Shown here one piece after another: positions 9,461 to 19,553 of a stretch of DNA of 25,353 nt. The notes beneath the pieces were generated by a model that was not told where the DNA came from, did no database searches, and was given only the letters and a program-made list of their open reading frames with translations. The first letter of the stretch is position 1. Each line of letters starts with the position of its first letter. The position numbers were made by a program, and so were the translations under genes. The stretch is from Chromera velia (Eukaryota; Sar; Chromeraceae), in NCBI GenBank assembly GCA_018398765.1, contig JAHBMJ010000546.1, positions 20,110 to 45,462 of the forward strand. The letters run 5' to 3'.

Positions 9461-11649
9461 GGGGGATGTGGTGATAGTGAAGGGGCTCCTTGTCCAGAGC
9501 AGTTTGGGAGAGCTCTGTCTGGTGCATCTGTGGGTGGAGGAAGACGAAGAGGACGAAGAGGCGGCGCTGTTGGAAGGGAGAAAGAAGAGCTAGGTGTAGA
9601 TCAACTGCTTCCCTACCGCCAGGTCATCCATGCATGCAGCCTCTGATCGAAGGACCTCCTCGAGATCGAGACGGCTTGTTGGTGGGAGGCTCCCAGCGGT
9701 GCATTCTTCTCTTCCTCTCTTCCTCCTGCAGAGGGGTTCTTGTCAGCCTGCAGGAAATTGCATGAATCTGATCAAGAAGGAGACACAATTAAGCATGCAT
9801 GGAGTCACTGTGTTGTCATGCAGTGGAAAAGCCGATCCTGAACACTTTGCCTGTACGAGATTTCCGAGTTCCGCTTCGACTGACGCATGCATGCAGGTTT
9901 TGTTACACGCATTTTTGACTCTTCATTGCACAGAAAAGAGTTGGTATGTATGAAAAGCAGGAACCCGACTGCTAATGTGACCAAGACCGAGAGGCAGTAA
10001 GAAATAAGACTTCTCCCCGGGTCACCTCCCACTCACTCGACGCTGATCCGATTCGATGTTCAAGAGATGCTCTTGGGGTTCTCTCCCTGCATGCCGGCCA
10101 AACGTACAGGAGAGAATCCGCATCCTCTCCCGAAGAAGTCTGCTCGCACAGTCTTGAGCATCGCTCCATTTGCCCTCCTTCTGCAGAAGCAACAGACACA
10201 GCGACGCGACGGGTGTTCTTTGTTCTGAAGGAAATTATTTGAGTATTGTATGCATGTCGGAGTTTTCCTTTCCTCGTCTGGTTCCCGCAGAAACCTGCAA
10301 ATCGATTTCTGTATCTATGTCTTCATCGGCAGACTTGTTGCTCCATCCACTGTGCAAACTTCAAGTTTGTGGTGAGTGATGAGGAAACCGAGTAAAAAAC
10401 AGAGCAGACGAGCAAATGGGGGGCACTTGATAGACACTCGGAAGGAACAGAAGAGCACGACAGAAAACGGATCGCCGACCCCGCGAACATCCCAGACAAC
10501 CAAGTCGGCGCCCCCTCGGGCATTCAAATTTGTCCTGGAACCAGGCCACCTCCGTCCTCCGCAACACAACGGCAAACAGAACCCCCAACGAGAAGAGGTC
10601 CGCCTCTGTCGAGTGGGGGTGAACCCTCCCAAAGAAGCTCTCCCTGCAGAGCAGTATAGAATATGCATGGGGGTATTTTCGAACTCATCGACCTCAGATC
10701 AGAGCAAGGCAAGTTTTTGCAAAAGCGAATTAAAGACGTCCTGCAGGGCAGAATGTAGGGCTGACTGTGCGGTTGCTTGTAAACGAAGGAAGTCGATGTT
10801 GGAGAAAGTATCACATCAGACATTCAGTGGGCAGAACACGGATGGATGCATGCATCAATTCATGTACAGACAGATCGACTCACTCTCCCCTGTTGAAGGC
10901 GGGGCACCGATACCCCGGAGAGCCCGGAGCGTTCCTGCCCGGCAGTGCCTTGTGTGCCCTCTCCCCCACACGCATTGTCCCCCCGAAGTCACAGAGGGCC
11001 ACCTGTGAGGGGCTCGTGACCTGAGCCCCCCCCTCCGTGAAAAGGAGCACCTGCTTGGGCGCGAGGTCCAAGTGGACGATCTGGCAGGCCGTGTGCAAAA
11101 AGAACAGGGCCGCGGCGACCCCCTGGAGCACATAGATGGTCTCTTTAGGGCTCAGGAGAGGGCCTCCGTGCCCTCTATCTGCATGCAGTCATGCGTATAC
11201 ATTAGCAACAGGTCCACAGACTGGCACATAAATTAAGGGACAGAACGGTATGAAGACACACGCTGCGTTGGAGATTCAATTTTTTTTCCGAAGAAATGAT
11301 AAATGGTAACTTACAATCTTGACACTGGAACACGGACGCGCGCATACCTTGCGGTCTGATCCACAGGCATCATTATGGTTTGATCGTACGAAGCGAGTCG
11401 CAGCAAAAGAAAAACAGAGCGAAGGAATGAGACATAAAACGACCCAGGAAGGCAGTCCAAACATTTCCCCCCCCCCCCACACACACACAAAGGTAAGTCT
11501 GACTCAGGCGCTTGAAGAGATTTCCTCCCGCACATGTAGTAGTCGAAGATGAGTCCTCGGTGACCCCCCTCGTCGACGAATCCCCGGCATTTCAAAACCT
11601 TCTCCCACCCCCTCGATCCTCTCCCCCTCTTTCCCTCGATGATGTCGTA

Positions 11650-11682
<33 letters not shown>

Positions 11683-11687
11683 AACTC
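9242..11687 (-). CDS. Protein kinase-like gene with atypical catalytic loop (predicted exons)
   Basis: Candidate exons on the minus strand: 11687-11504 (N-lobe end and hinge), 11178-10884 (catalytic core), 10643 onward (C-lobe, 3' edge unresolved), 10349-10295, 10180-10037, 9747-9617 and 9566-9242 (stop TAG). The hinge reads KCRGFVDEGGHRGLIFDYY. The core exon has a helix ending ALFFLH, then HLDLAPKQVLLF in place of the usual HRDLKPEN loop, CDFGG for DFG, and GSPGYRCPAF for the GTxxYxAPE segment. The next exon joins in phase and gives STEADLFSLGVLFAVVL, the kinase F-helix pattern (DxxSLGVLL). The catalytic Asp and DFG Asp are present; the HRD Arg is Leu and the metal-binding Asn is Gln. A short exon at 11355-11315 would link hinge to core in phase but is weak. 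The glycine-rich loop and VAIK lysine were not found. The tail (KEGKWSDAQDCASRLLRERM; LMNLWAEEVLS) is unrecognised. The last exon could instead splice at a GTGAGG near 9300 to an in-frame segment ending at the GTAAGG donor near 9170. Confidence 0.65.
11651..11681 (+). repeat. (CT)n microsatellite inside the kinase-like coding frame
   Basis: The run encodes an alternating Glu-Arg stretch ([10 protein letters not shown]) on the minus strand near the start of the first recognised kinase exon. If that exon is real the dinucleotide run is translated; otherwise the exon starts after it. Confidence 0.7.
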
Positions 11688-11699
11688 CTGCACGCCCGC

Positions 11700-12315
11700 T
11701 TGCTTTGGCATCTTTAAGCAACGATTTGGGCAAGAGACCGGAAAGGAGACAGAGAAGTAATCTGGGAACACTCAGGATAAGCAACACTCGAGAAAAGAAG
11801 AATGCGCCCACACTCTGATCGATGGAAGCCCGACTGGGTGACTGAGAGTGGGCATCGAGTTTCGAAATTGATGGCAGTTGAATTCGAATCATTGACAATT
11901 TTGTGCAGGGAGATGAAGAATGGTGATGGAATGGTGATGGATGAGATGAAGCTTGCATGGATGCAATGGCATGCACGCGGTCCGGCGGCCGGGATGCGGT
12001 CGGGAGATGGTCGGGAGCGTCCGCGCGGCGGAGAATTTCGGCCGATCGAAACGCGGAGCCATGCATGACCGAGCTAAACTCCATCCGTGCATGCACGGGC
12101 CGCGTCTTCGCCCGCGCGCAACCATGCATCGCGCGCAACCACAGTGCATGCATGATCATCAGACTGAGCCCATACTGCAGTGAGCCCTCACTCAGATGAA
12201 CTCATCATTTGAGCTCAGACTCCAACAACTCTCCATCACCCACGTGTTCACCCACTCATTCTCGAGCATCAGAACGCCAATAGCCGACACTGTGCAGTAC
12301 GTCACTGTCTTCACT
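11700..12315. promoter_or_regulatory. Divergent upstream region with TGCATGCA motifs
   Basis: This interval separates the minus-strand kinase-like gene from the plus-strand ShKT-CAP gene and has no convincing exon, although an upstream kinase exon could lie in it. Exact TGCATGCA occurs at 12088-12095 and 12145-12152, with ATGCAT cores near 12060 and 12123. The first sits at the centre of the 14-bp perfect palindrome CCGTGCATGCACGG (12085-12098). In apicomplexan relatives TGCATGCA-type sites are known targets of some ApiAP2 factors; applying that here is inference. No TATA box was identified. Confidence 0.4.
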
Positions 12316-13701
12316 ATGCTTTCCTCTTCCAGGCTTCTGCTGCTTGTGAGTGCCATCTTCGTCTGGCCGTCTCCTGCAACTTCTCAAGAGGTCTTTTTCG
12401 AGAAAAAGGAGAGGAACCTCCAGCAGCAGTGTGTAGACAGCAATGCGTCGTGCAGATGGTGGGCCTCGCAGGGAGAGTGTGATCTTAACCCGGGCTATAT
12501 GCGCTCAAACTGCGCGCTCTCCTGCAATACGTGCACTCCTGTACTGAGAGCCGACCTCGACCCATTGCCCCCCGTCTCCAACAGAGATGACCTTCCTGTG
12601 CTGAGAGCCGACCCCGACCCATTGCCCCCCGTCTCCAACAGAGATGACCCTCCTGTACTGAGAGCCGACCCCGACCCGTTCCCCCCTGTTTCCGACGGAG
12701 CCGCCACTGTCCCAACTCCCGAGCAGTGGCTCTCCGCAGCGAACGCCAAGCGGCGGTGTCACGGCGGCCAGAGTGCCGAGCTAGTATGGGACGCGGGTCT
12801 TGCGCGTTCTCTGGAGAGGCACCTGTCATCCGTCGTGGAGTCAGGCCGGTGCACGAACGTCCACGACAACCAGGTGGGTCAGAAAGGAGACGGAGACGGT
12901 CTGCATGTAGACTAGACAGGCAGATAGACAGACAGCAGTACGTTGCACAGAATCAGGGAGTGTGTTTGCGTATGCGCATGTGCATGTGTACGAAGGAGAA
13001 AAGAGGTACTTTCGAGCAGTGAGAGTCGATGGGTGAATGACACTGCACAGGCCTTAGCAGCGAAACACAAACACAAGCACTGAGGAGTCAGAAAAGCCGG
13101 GTGGGGGGGAAGGAAGACAAAGAGCTAGACGGAAAGTGAGGGAGTGAAGACAAGGATGTACACGCAGACTCTGCTCTACTTTTTTGTGGACGCGAAAGAC
13201 ATTCTGTAGCACTCTTCTACTACTCTGACTGCACGCATTTGTTCCTTGATCTTTTTTCCTTTTTCGTCTTGCGTCATTTGAATGAAAGTGCAGATCTTCC
13301 CCGAAATTCTGTACTCACACGCTGGAGGTGACGTGTCGACCCTAGCCGACACTGCAGTCAACTGGTGGTATGGAGAGATCCGCAACTATGACTTCACGAT
13401 GCCGGGGGTAAATGATTTCACGAGTAACCCCACGCCGAACACAAACGCACAAACAGGCCACTTCCGCTCTCTCGTTTGGCTCGGAATGACTCGGCTTGGA
13501 TGCGCGACAGTTGAGTGCACAGGACCGAACGGTGCCTCAGGGAGGTTCCTGACGGGGTGCAGACTTGCGGACAGACCGTATGACGCTTCGAATTTGCCCT
13601 CTTCGCTGTGTGGGGAACCGGGGGATTACTGCATAGACCCTGATGGGTCCGTCCATAGGAGGAACGTGCTTCCCAGCTCTTGCTTCCTGCTGCTGGGCTA
13701 G
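12316..13701 (+). CDS. Secreted ShKT-CAP (SCP/PR-1-like) domain protein, two exons
   Basis: Exons 12316-12873 and 13294-13701 join in phase 0 across a 420-bp GT-AG intron and give 321 residues. I chose ATG 12316 because it starts a signal peptide (MLSSSRLLLLVSAIF, cleavage near TSQ 24); an in-frame ATG at 12196 adds 40 unlikely residues. Residues 39-73 form an ShKT domain with six cysteines (39, 46, 55, 66, 70, 73) and the typical WAxxGEC and NxxYM. Residues 75-131 are three 19-residue repeats (PVLRADPDPLPPVSNRDD). A CAP domain follows from about 133: LVWDAGLA, VHD with His183, PEIL with Glu190, WWYGE with Glu214, GHF with His242 and LVWLGMTRLGC. These four residues match the usual CAP cavity tetrad. 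The intron cuts the domain between His183 and Glu190. CAP proteins are secreted and bind lipids or act in adhesion or defence; the role here is unknown. A Cys-containing tail follows and the stop is clear. Confidence 0.85.
12538..12708 (+). repeat. Three 57-bp coding repeats in the linker
   Basis: Units start at 12538, 12595 and 12652 and encode 19 residues each. The first two are nearly identical at DNA level; the third diverges at its end. Because 57 is a multiple of three the frame is kept, and the repeats also leave long open frames on the opposite strand. Confidence 0.95.
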
Positions 13702-14410
13702 CTAGAATGGTTCTTGTTATTCTCAGGCTCTCTGCCTTCTGACGGAAAGGAATGGTATCATTCTTTCTGTTTCCCTTCAAGGAATGTCGAGAGGAATTCT
13801 GTGGGGGAAAAGAGAGAATTGAGGAAAGGTGAAGGAATGTTCTGGAGAGGACCCTCCCTGATTTTCTTTGGCCAAGTCTGCTGCGTGCCCCTTCGAGCAC
13901 GACTAACTCTGTGCTGCTGCATGGCTTTGCTCGAGGTCTGCTGGTGTGGTCGTCGTCTGTGTGTGTACGGATCCAGGCAGGCAGGCAGGCAGGCAGACAG
14001 GGACCGTCGGGGTCCCCCCCCACCTTGGCTGTCTGGAGGGAGCGCTCGGCATTCATTCAGTGTGCAGAGTGAGAATAGGAATGAGAGAGAGAGAGAGAGA
14101 GCCTGAGTGAGACATTGGAAATCAATGTGAGGGATCCGATTGGATGGGAGATCGAGTGAATGAAATTTATTCGGAAAAAAGAGATTTCGGGTCTTATTTT
14201 TGCTTCCTTCCTGCTCTTTCTATCTGCCCTTTTTTTAACTGCACAGCGAGTGATAGAATGTCTGAGTCTGCATTGGTTTTGCTCTCTGCTGGTCGACGTA
14301 CTATATTATGAGTCTGTGCCCAACAGTGGATGGACACAGGCAGGCAAAAAACAAAAGAAAGGAAAAGAAAAGAAAAGAGAGAAAGAGAACAGAGCCTCGC
14401 TGTGAATTCG
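13702..14410. other. Intergenic, no gene seen
   Basis: Downstream of the ShKT-CAP stop. It holds a (GGCA)n run near 13975-13996, a (GA)n run near 14083-14101, and at about 13924-13952 a TTTGCTCGAGGTCTGCTGGT segment that recurs near 15377 and, less exactly, near 15225. No convincing coding exon. Confidence 0.5.
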
Positions 14411-14512
14411 TGAGAAGCATTCATTGTCGTCAGGCCGATCCTTTATGCATATTGTGACAGAAGCTGCTGAACGGGTTCGCAGCGTCCCACAACCGTCTCT
14501 CTCACTAAAGGG

Positions 14513-14554
<42 letters not shown>

Positions 14555-14800
14555 GGGGCCCCACCCCCCCTCTCTCTCTCTCTCTTGTCGTATGTGCATG
14601 TGCATGCTCCTGGCAAAGGGACTTGCTGGAAAGCACCGTGCGTGTTCATATGAGCAGGAAGGAGACAAATACAGGAAGGAGGTATCTTTGAATGTGTACA
14701 GGTAACAGGTTTGATGTGAAACCTAGCGCACAGAAAGAAGGAAGCCCTTGAAGGAAATGCAATGGATGGATCCCAAGTCCATACAGAAAGGAAGGAAGGG
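14411..14800 (+). repeat. Diverged duplicate of 15494-15800
   Basis: AGAAGCATTCATTGTCGT at 14412 matches AGAAGCATTAATTGTCGT at 15495. Both continue with GCCGATCCT, GCATATTGTGA and AAGCTGC; later blocks share GTTCATATGAGCAGG / GTTCATGAGGGGAGG and TTTGAATGTGTACAGGT / TTCGAATGTGTACACTGT. A large (CT)n insertion (14513-14585) and other indels separate the blocks. This is an old segmental duplication without coding content. Confidence 0.6.
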
Positions 14801-15103
14801 AGGAAGGAAGAAAGGCAGACACGGAAACACAGTGACACACCACAGGCATCTTTCAAGTTTGGCCCAGCCTCTCCGAACGCAAACAGTCCCAAACAGCTGA
14901 AATGCGTGCAGCAGGCCGGGACTTCCCAGAGCAAGCAGACCCACCTTTTCCTTCCATTTTCACTCACTCTCGACTCGTGCAGGCACAGACAGTCTGAGGC
15001 CTCTTGCTGGGCGACGAGAGAGAGAGAAAGCGAGAAGAATGTTCAATTTCTTTTTTGTTCGTGAAGGAGATTCAATGCTGGTGGGTGAAGGAATTGATTG
15101 ACT

Positions 15104-15134
<31 letters not shown>

Positions 15135-15493
15135 AGCTGAATATTCAGAAGAAGATCCTGACTTTCCTTGAATTGTTCTCGTTTGCAGCACACTCCCCGT
15201 CTTGTTATTGACTGTGTACTGGTTTTTCTCGATATGTGCTGGTGTGGTCAAGAAGGGGAAAAAACTGAAGAGGACCCTGACTTTCCTTGAGTTGTTTCTA
15301 TCTGCTGTGTGCCGGCCCCCTTCGTTCAACTGTATACGAATGAATACATTGTGCATGGGATTGATTCTGTACTGATTTTGCTCGATGTCTGCTGGTGTGG
15401 TCGATACAGAAGAGAAGAGAAGTGGGCATCCACGTACAGCTAGAGGGAGGGAGAACAGACCGGTCGATTGAGCATCGATCAAGGTGACCAAGT
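14801..15493 (+). repeat. Decayed repeated modules, no gene
   Basis: The module CCTGACTTTCCTTGAATTGTT (15157) recurs as CCTGACTTTCCTTGAGTTGTT (15276). A second module ending CTGCTGGTGTGGTC occurs near 15210-15250 (as GTGCTGGTGTGGTC) and 15363-15403. The spacing suggests a duplicated unit of roughly 120-150 bp with indels. (GA)n runs occur near 15020 and 15108-15134. Confidence 0.55.
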
Positions 15494-15683
15494 AAGAAGC
15501 ATTAATTGTCGTGCATCATGCCGATCCTGCATCCATGCATGCATATTGTGAAAGCTGCATCGATCCCAGAACTGTTGTTTTCCTTTTTGGCACAGGTGCG
15601 TGTCCCCACCAATGCATATGCTTGGTTGCATGGTTGGTAAAGGGGGCTCGCTGGGAACTTAGCCCCTTGTTCATGAGGGGAGG

Positions 15684-16396
15684 AATCTTTGATCAAGGCC
15701 CGATTCAAGGATTCAATAGAAAAGGCTGGCTTCGAATGTGTACACTGTCAGGTTGGAAAACGGACAGAGACTTTTGAAGAAAAAGAGGAGGATTCAAAGT
15801 CCATGAACGAAGCCAGCAGCCGAATTGGGGGCCCGTGTGACCGAAGGGACTTGTGTGTGTGATCAAAGAAACTTGTGTGTGTGATCCAAGAAACTTGTGT
15901 GTGTGATCAAAGGAACTTGTGTGTCTGACCGAAGGAACTTATGTGTGTCCCGGAAGGACAGGATACCATGCAGAGGTGAAAGCACCTGGCAACCAAGTGA
16001 TTCATTTCAATTGCCGGCGGCTTTCTGTTTTTTTCTGGTTTTTTAACAGCATTCAACATGAATGTAACGTGAATTATCATTGCCAAACAGATATATATCT
16101 GACAGGCCAAATCCCTGCAACAGCGCCTATATATACCCTAATGAATTGGGAGTTGAATTGGGCGTCGAATTGGTAGTACTACCAATTTTTTACCGCCAGT
16201 AACTCCCAATTTTGAAAAATTGGTACCTAGTCTAGTGAAAGAAGTACATGGAGTTTGAAGCTAAAATTTTGTGTACGGGCTAGACAGGGGTTCACTAGTC
16301 TCTAGCTGCAGTCATTAAACTCTAATTCATTACTAGGAACAAATTCTATAAACACTTAGAGTCACCTAAAAATTAAGTGATAAGTGGTAAGTGATT
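15684..16396 (+). repeat. Tandem duplication unit 1 (~713 bp)
   Basis: From AATCTTTGATCAAGGCCCG at 15684 to GTAAGTGATT at 16396, followed directly by the second copy. The left two thirds resemble the older duplicates at 14.4 and 15.5 kb in their first part and then hold a 22-bp repeat array. The last ~260 bp (about 16137-16396) is an AT-rich core with AATTGG/CCAATT repeats and the 20-bp perfect palindrome AATTGGTAGTACTACCAATT at 16168-16187. No coding frame of note. Confidence 0.95.
15849..15958 (+). repeat. 22-bp tandem repeats, five copies
   Basis: Units of the form ACTTGTGTGTGTGATCAAAG plus two bases start at 15849, 15871, 15893, 15915 and 15937, with more drift in the last two. A second set occupies about 16562-16671 in the duplicated unit. 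Copies abut without spacers, so this is not a CRISPR array. Confidence 0.9.
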
Positions 16397-17110
16397 AATC
16401 TTTGATCAAGGCCCGATTCAAGGATTCAATAGAAAAGGCTGGCTTCGAATGTATACACTGTCAGGTTGGAAAACGGACAGAGACTTTTGAAGAAAAAGAG
16501 GAGGATTCAAAGTCCATGAACGAAGCCAGCAGCCGAATTGGGGGCCCGTGTGACCGAAGGGACTTGTGTGTGTGATCAAAGAAACTTGTGTGTGTGATCC
16601 AAGAAACTTGTGTATGTAATCAAAGGAACTTGTGTGTCTGACCGAAGGAACTTATGTGTGTCCCGGAAGGACAGGATACCATACAGAGGTGAAAGCACCT
16701 GGCAACCAAGTGATTCATTTCAATTGCCGGCGGCTTTCTGTTTTTTTTCTAGTTTTTTAACAGCATTCAATATGAATGTAACGTGAATTATCATTGCCAA
16801 ACAGATATATATCTGACAGGCCAAATCCCTGCAACAGCGCCTATATATGCCCTAATGAATTGGGAGTTGAATTGGGCGTCGAATTGGTAGTACTACCAAT
16901 TTTTTACCGCCAGTAACTCCCAAATTTAAAAAATTGGTACCTAGTCTAGTGAAAGAAGCACATGGAGTTTAAAGCTAAAATTTTGTGTATGGGCTAGACA
17001 GGGGCTCACTAGTCTCTAGCTGCAGTCATTAGACTCTAATTCATTACTAGAAACAAATTCTATAAACACTTAGAGTCACCTAAAAATTAAGTGATAAGTG
17101 GTAAGTGATT
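16397..17110 (+). repeat. Tandem duplication unit 2 (~714 bp)
   Basis: Nearly identical to unit 1; I count fewer than about 25 differences, mostly transitions and often G to A in this copy (for example TGTGTACAC to TGTATACAC, CATGCAG to CATACAG). The palindrome is kept at 16882-16901. The unit ends at GTAAGTGATT, after which the LINE tail begins. Confidence 0.95.
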
Positions 17111-17201
17111 TAGTGGTGCCCTAGAGCATTGTCGCCGTTTTGTCTTATAGAGGTCACCCCCGCAAACCGCAGGGGGGTGTACCTCATCGCTGAGGCTCAG
17201 A

Positions 17202-18800
17202 CTACACCCCGTGGCCTGCCTGGTTTCCCAGGCCGCTAACAAACAACAATTTGTCTGTGCTTTGCATACTTTGGTCTATGGGCTGCTTAGAAGGGACTGC
17301 TCCAAAAATTGATCCAATGACACAGGACGAAAGGACACTTTGGCTTTGTGCACGCCCTCTCTCTATTCTTCTCTCAGCGATTTCTCCTTCTCCCTCCCTC
17401 AGCTGTCTTCCTGCTTCCATTGCTTCCAAGATGGTCTTGTATTCTTCTTTTCTTCTTTCCGTTCCTCTCTTTCTTTTTGTGATCACTCCGTGTCTCTGTG
17501 CCAGCACTGTTTCATCTAACGAGCTTCCAGGTACGTACCTTCCAGTGCTTTCCTTGAACACTCTTCTTCTGAACGCCGCCCTCTCCAGAAACTCATCCAC
17601 CGCACTATGCCCTTCATTCATCAAGAATTTGAACAGAGCCTCAGTATGCAGTCTTCCTCTTTGTCCTTCTCTTTTCTCTCTGCAAACTTCTCTTGCTCTC
17701 TTTTCTCTTCCCTCGTTCCAGTCTGCTCCTAATGTTCTATACATGTGCGCTCTTTTTCTATCATAAATCGGACACTCAGTCAGCATATGGATCTCATCCT
17801 CCAACACCTCTGTTTCTATCCATCCTTTGCAATAAGGGTAGAGTCTCTCCTCCAACGGCACTCTCTGCCCTCCTCTTTCTAGCACTTTTCCCTTTGTTCC
17901 CGCTAATGTCCTGTCTTCTACTCTGCAGGCTGCTCTCCTTCTGTGTTCTCCTCTTGGTGCCACCCTTCTATAAAAAAAGGGCACCCGTCTCAGTTTTTCT
18001 TTCTCTATTTTCATTCCCTCTCTTGGTCTTTTTTCTGACGCCTTTTCAAACAAAATGAGTTGCAATCTGTTTCCGTTTGCTTTTGTTCGGTGTATGTGTG
18101 CTATATGGACTTTTCTTCCTTTTTCTCTCTCTCTTCTATCTCTCTCTCTCACTCCTCTCTCAATTCTCCACCTGAAAATTTCTTTCTTCCTCTCTTTTAT
18201 TTCTTTATCTGTCTTGCTTACAATCCATCTTTCTATCCTATCTACTCTTTCATTCACTGCGTGTGTCCCTATCTCTCCTGGCTGGCCTGCGAGCTTCTCT
18301 TTTGAAAAAGGATGAAGGCCTCTCTCTGTGAATAGTGTCTGTGTGCATTTCTTCAAGTGCAGAAAGAAGTGAAAAGGATGCAACTCTGTTCTTCTTCCCC
18401 TCTTCAGTTCATCCTCCACTCCTCCTCTCAAGCAATGAATAACAGCCTGCCCAATCGCCTCCTTCCTCTTTTCTTTTAGTGCCTTTCTTGCCCATCTGAT
18501 CGTCCTCTCTGCCACTTCAATGTCAATTGGAAACATCCCCCCCTCCATCAATATAGTGTTTGCGCTTTCTGTCTTCCTTAGCCCCAAGACCCACCTCACA
18601 AAGCATCTTTGTTTTTCGTCGAATTCTGCACAGGCCCTGTCTGTGCATGGGTGTATCTCGCATCCATACATCCACACTGCACGCACCGTCTGTTTAAACA
18701 AATGAAAACATTCTGCCGGCGGCACGGCTGGCTCTCTGGCTAACTTTCCTATCAATCCTTGCATGCATCTCTCTGCTCTCACTGCTCTGTCTGCTATCAT
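17202..18800 (-). pseudogene. LINE ORF2, C-terminal part after the RT core
   Basis: A 532-codon open stretch that continues the RT frame after an in-frame TAG at 18848-18846. It covers the thumb-like region and a long basic linker. Near residues 321-343 there is a degenerate zinc knuckle, Y-P-Y-C ... H-M-L-T-E-C, where the first Cys of the usual C-x-x-C is Tyr. The fragment at 4124-4520 keeps that Cys. Sequence just before the stop (YKTILEAMEAGRQ and onward) is unremarkable. Confidence 0.8.
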
Positions 18801-18845
18801 TACATCGAAGTCGCAGTTTAAGGGAAGAACCAGACCTAAAAATAG

Positions 18846-19553
18846 CTATGCTTTCTCTTTTTTCAGTACCATGCTGCCTATTCTGATCTCTTCTGTCTGC
18901 CTTTGCCTTCCAAACCTCAGTACTCTCGATTTGTTAGAAAAGAGGAGACGGAGCGGCTCTGCGTACTTCCTCAATCCCTCCAGCAGTTTGTTCAATTCTC
19001 TGTCTGTTGCATCGAGCAAAGTTGTATCGTCTGCAAATAATACGGAGAAAAAATCCACCCATCTCCCATCCTCTCCGACCGGTACTTTCGGTCTTTCTTC
19101 CTGTTCTCTTATTCTCCTTCTCCCAGCCCTCCCTTCCTTTCTTACTCTCTCTGACAGGTCGTGTACGTATCTTTTGAAAAAAGTGGGCCCACTGGACCCC
19201 CCTTGTTTCATCTTTATCTGTTCTGGATACCACTTTCCTGTCCCTTTCACTCTTGCTCTTACTTTCTTGAGCGATGACAGGGCCCATCGGATTAGCTCCT
19301 CTGAAACCTCTGCCTCTCTCAGTTGCTGCTCAAGCTTACTATGCCTGACTTCGTCAAAAGCTCGAGTAAAATCAACGAGGGCCACAATTACAGAGAGATG
19401 GTGGGCAATCATAAATAAAAGAAGAAAGATGGCATTGCATGTTCCTGCTTTCTTTCTATATGTAAACTGCCATGGGTTCTGCCTTGCTTCTCTCTCTACA
19501 TTATTACCAAGAATCGTGTCCCTCCATTTTGCATCTGCACATGCCAGGTACAT
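18846..19553 (-). pseudogene. LINE reverse transcriptase core
   Basis: RT motifs are clear: VALVDFTRAFDEV (motif A, Asp61 counted from the ATG at 19553), KQGGSSGPTFF (QGxxxSP-like motif B) and LFADDTTLL (motif C, FADD at 173-176), followed by LLFSNKSRVLRFG. The frame ends at a TAG where KKEKA is followed, in the same frame, by LFLGLVLPLNCDFDV, which looks like a normal continuation with one codon turned into a stop. RT copies the element RNA at the target nick. Confidence 0.9.

Noticed and set aside
10376-11008. 210-codon plus-strand frame
   Set aside because: It lies antisense to the kinase core and C-lobe exons, which carry recognisable motifs on the minus strand.
11311-12159. A single 282-codon minus-strand protein
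   Set aside because: Only the part at 11687-11504 looks like kinase; upstream it is His/Ser/Met-rich over the TGCATG-rich region and downstream it crosses poly-G and intron-like sequence.
12485-12829. Minus-strand frames of 84-114 codons
   Set aside because: They are shadows of the 57-bp linker repeats of the ShKT-CAP gene.
15849-15958. CRISPR-like array of 22-bp repeats
   Set aside because: No spacers; plain tandem repeat.
15684-17110. The paired 713-bp repeats as LTRs of a retrotransposon
   Set aside because: They are directly adjacent with no internal region between them, and lack TG...CA ends or a primer-binding site.
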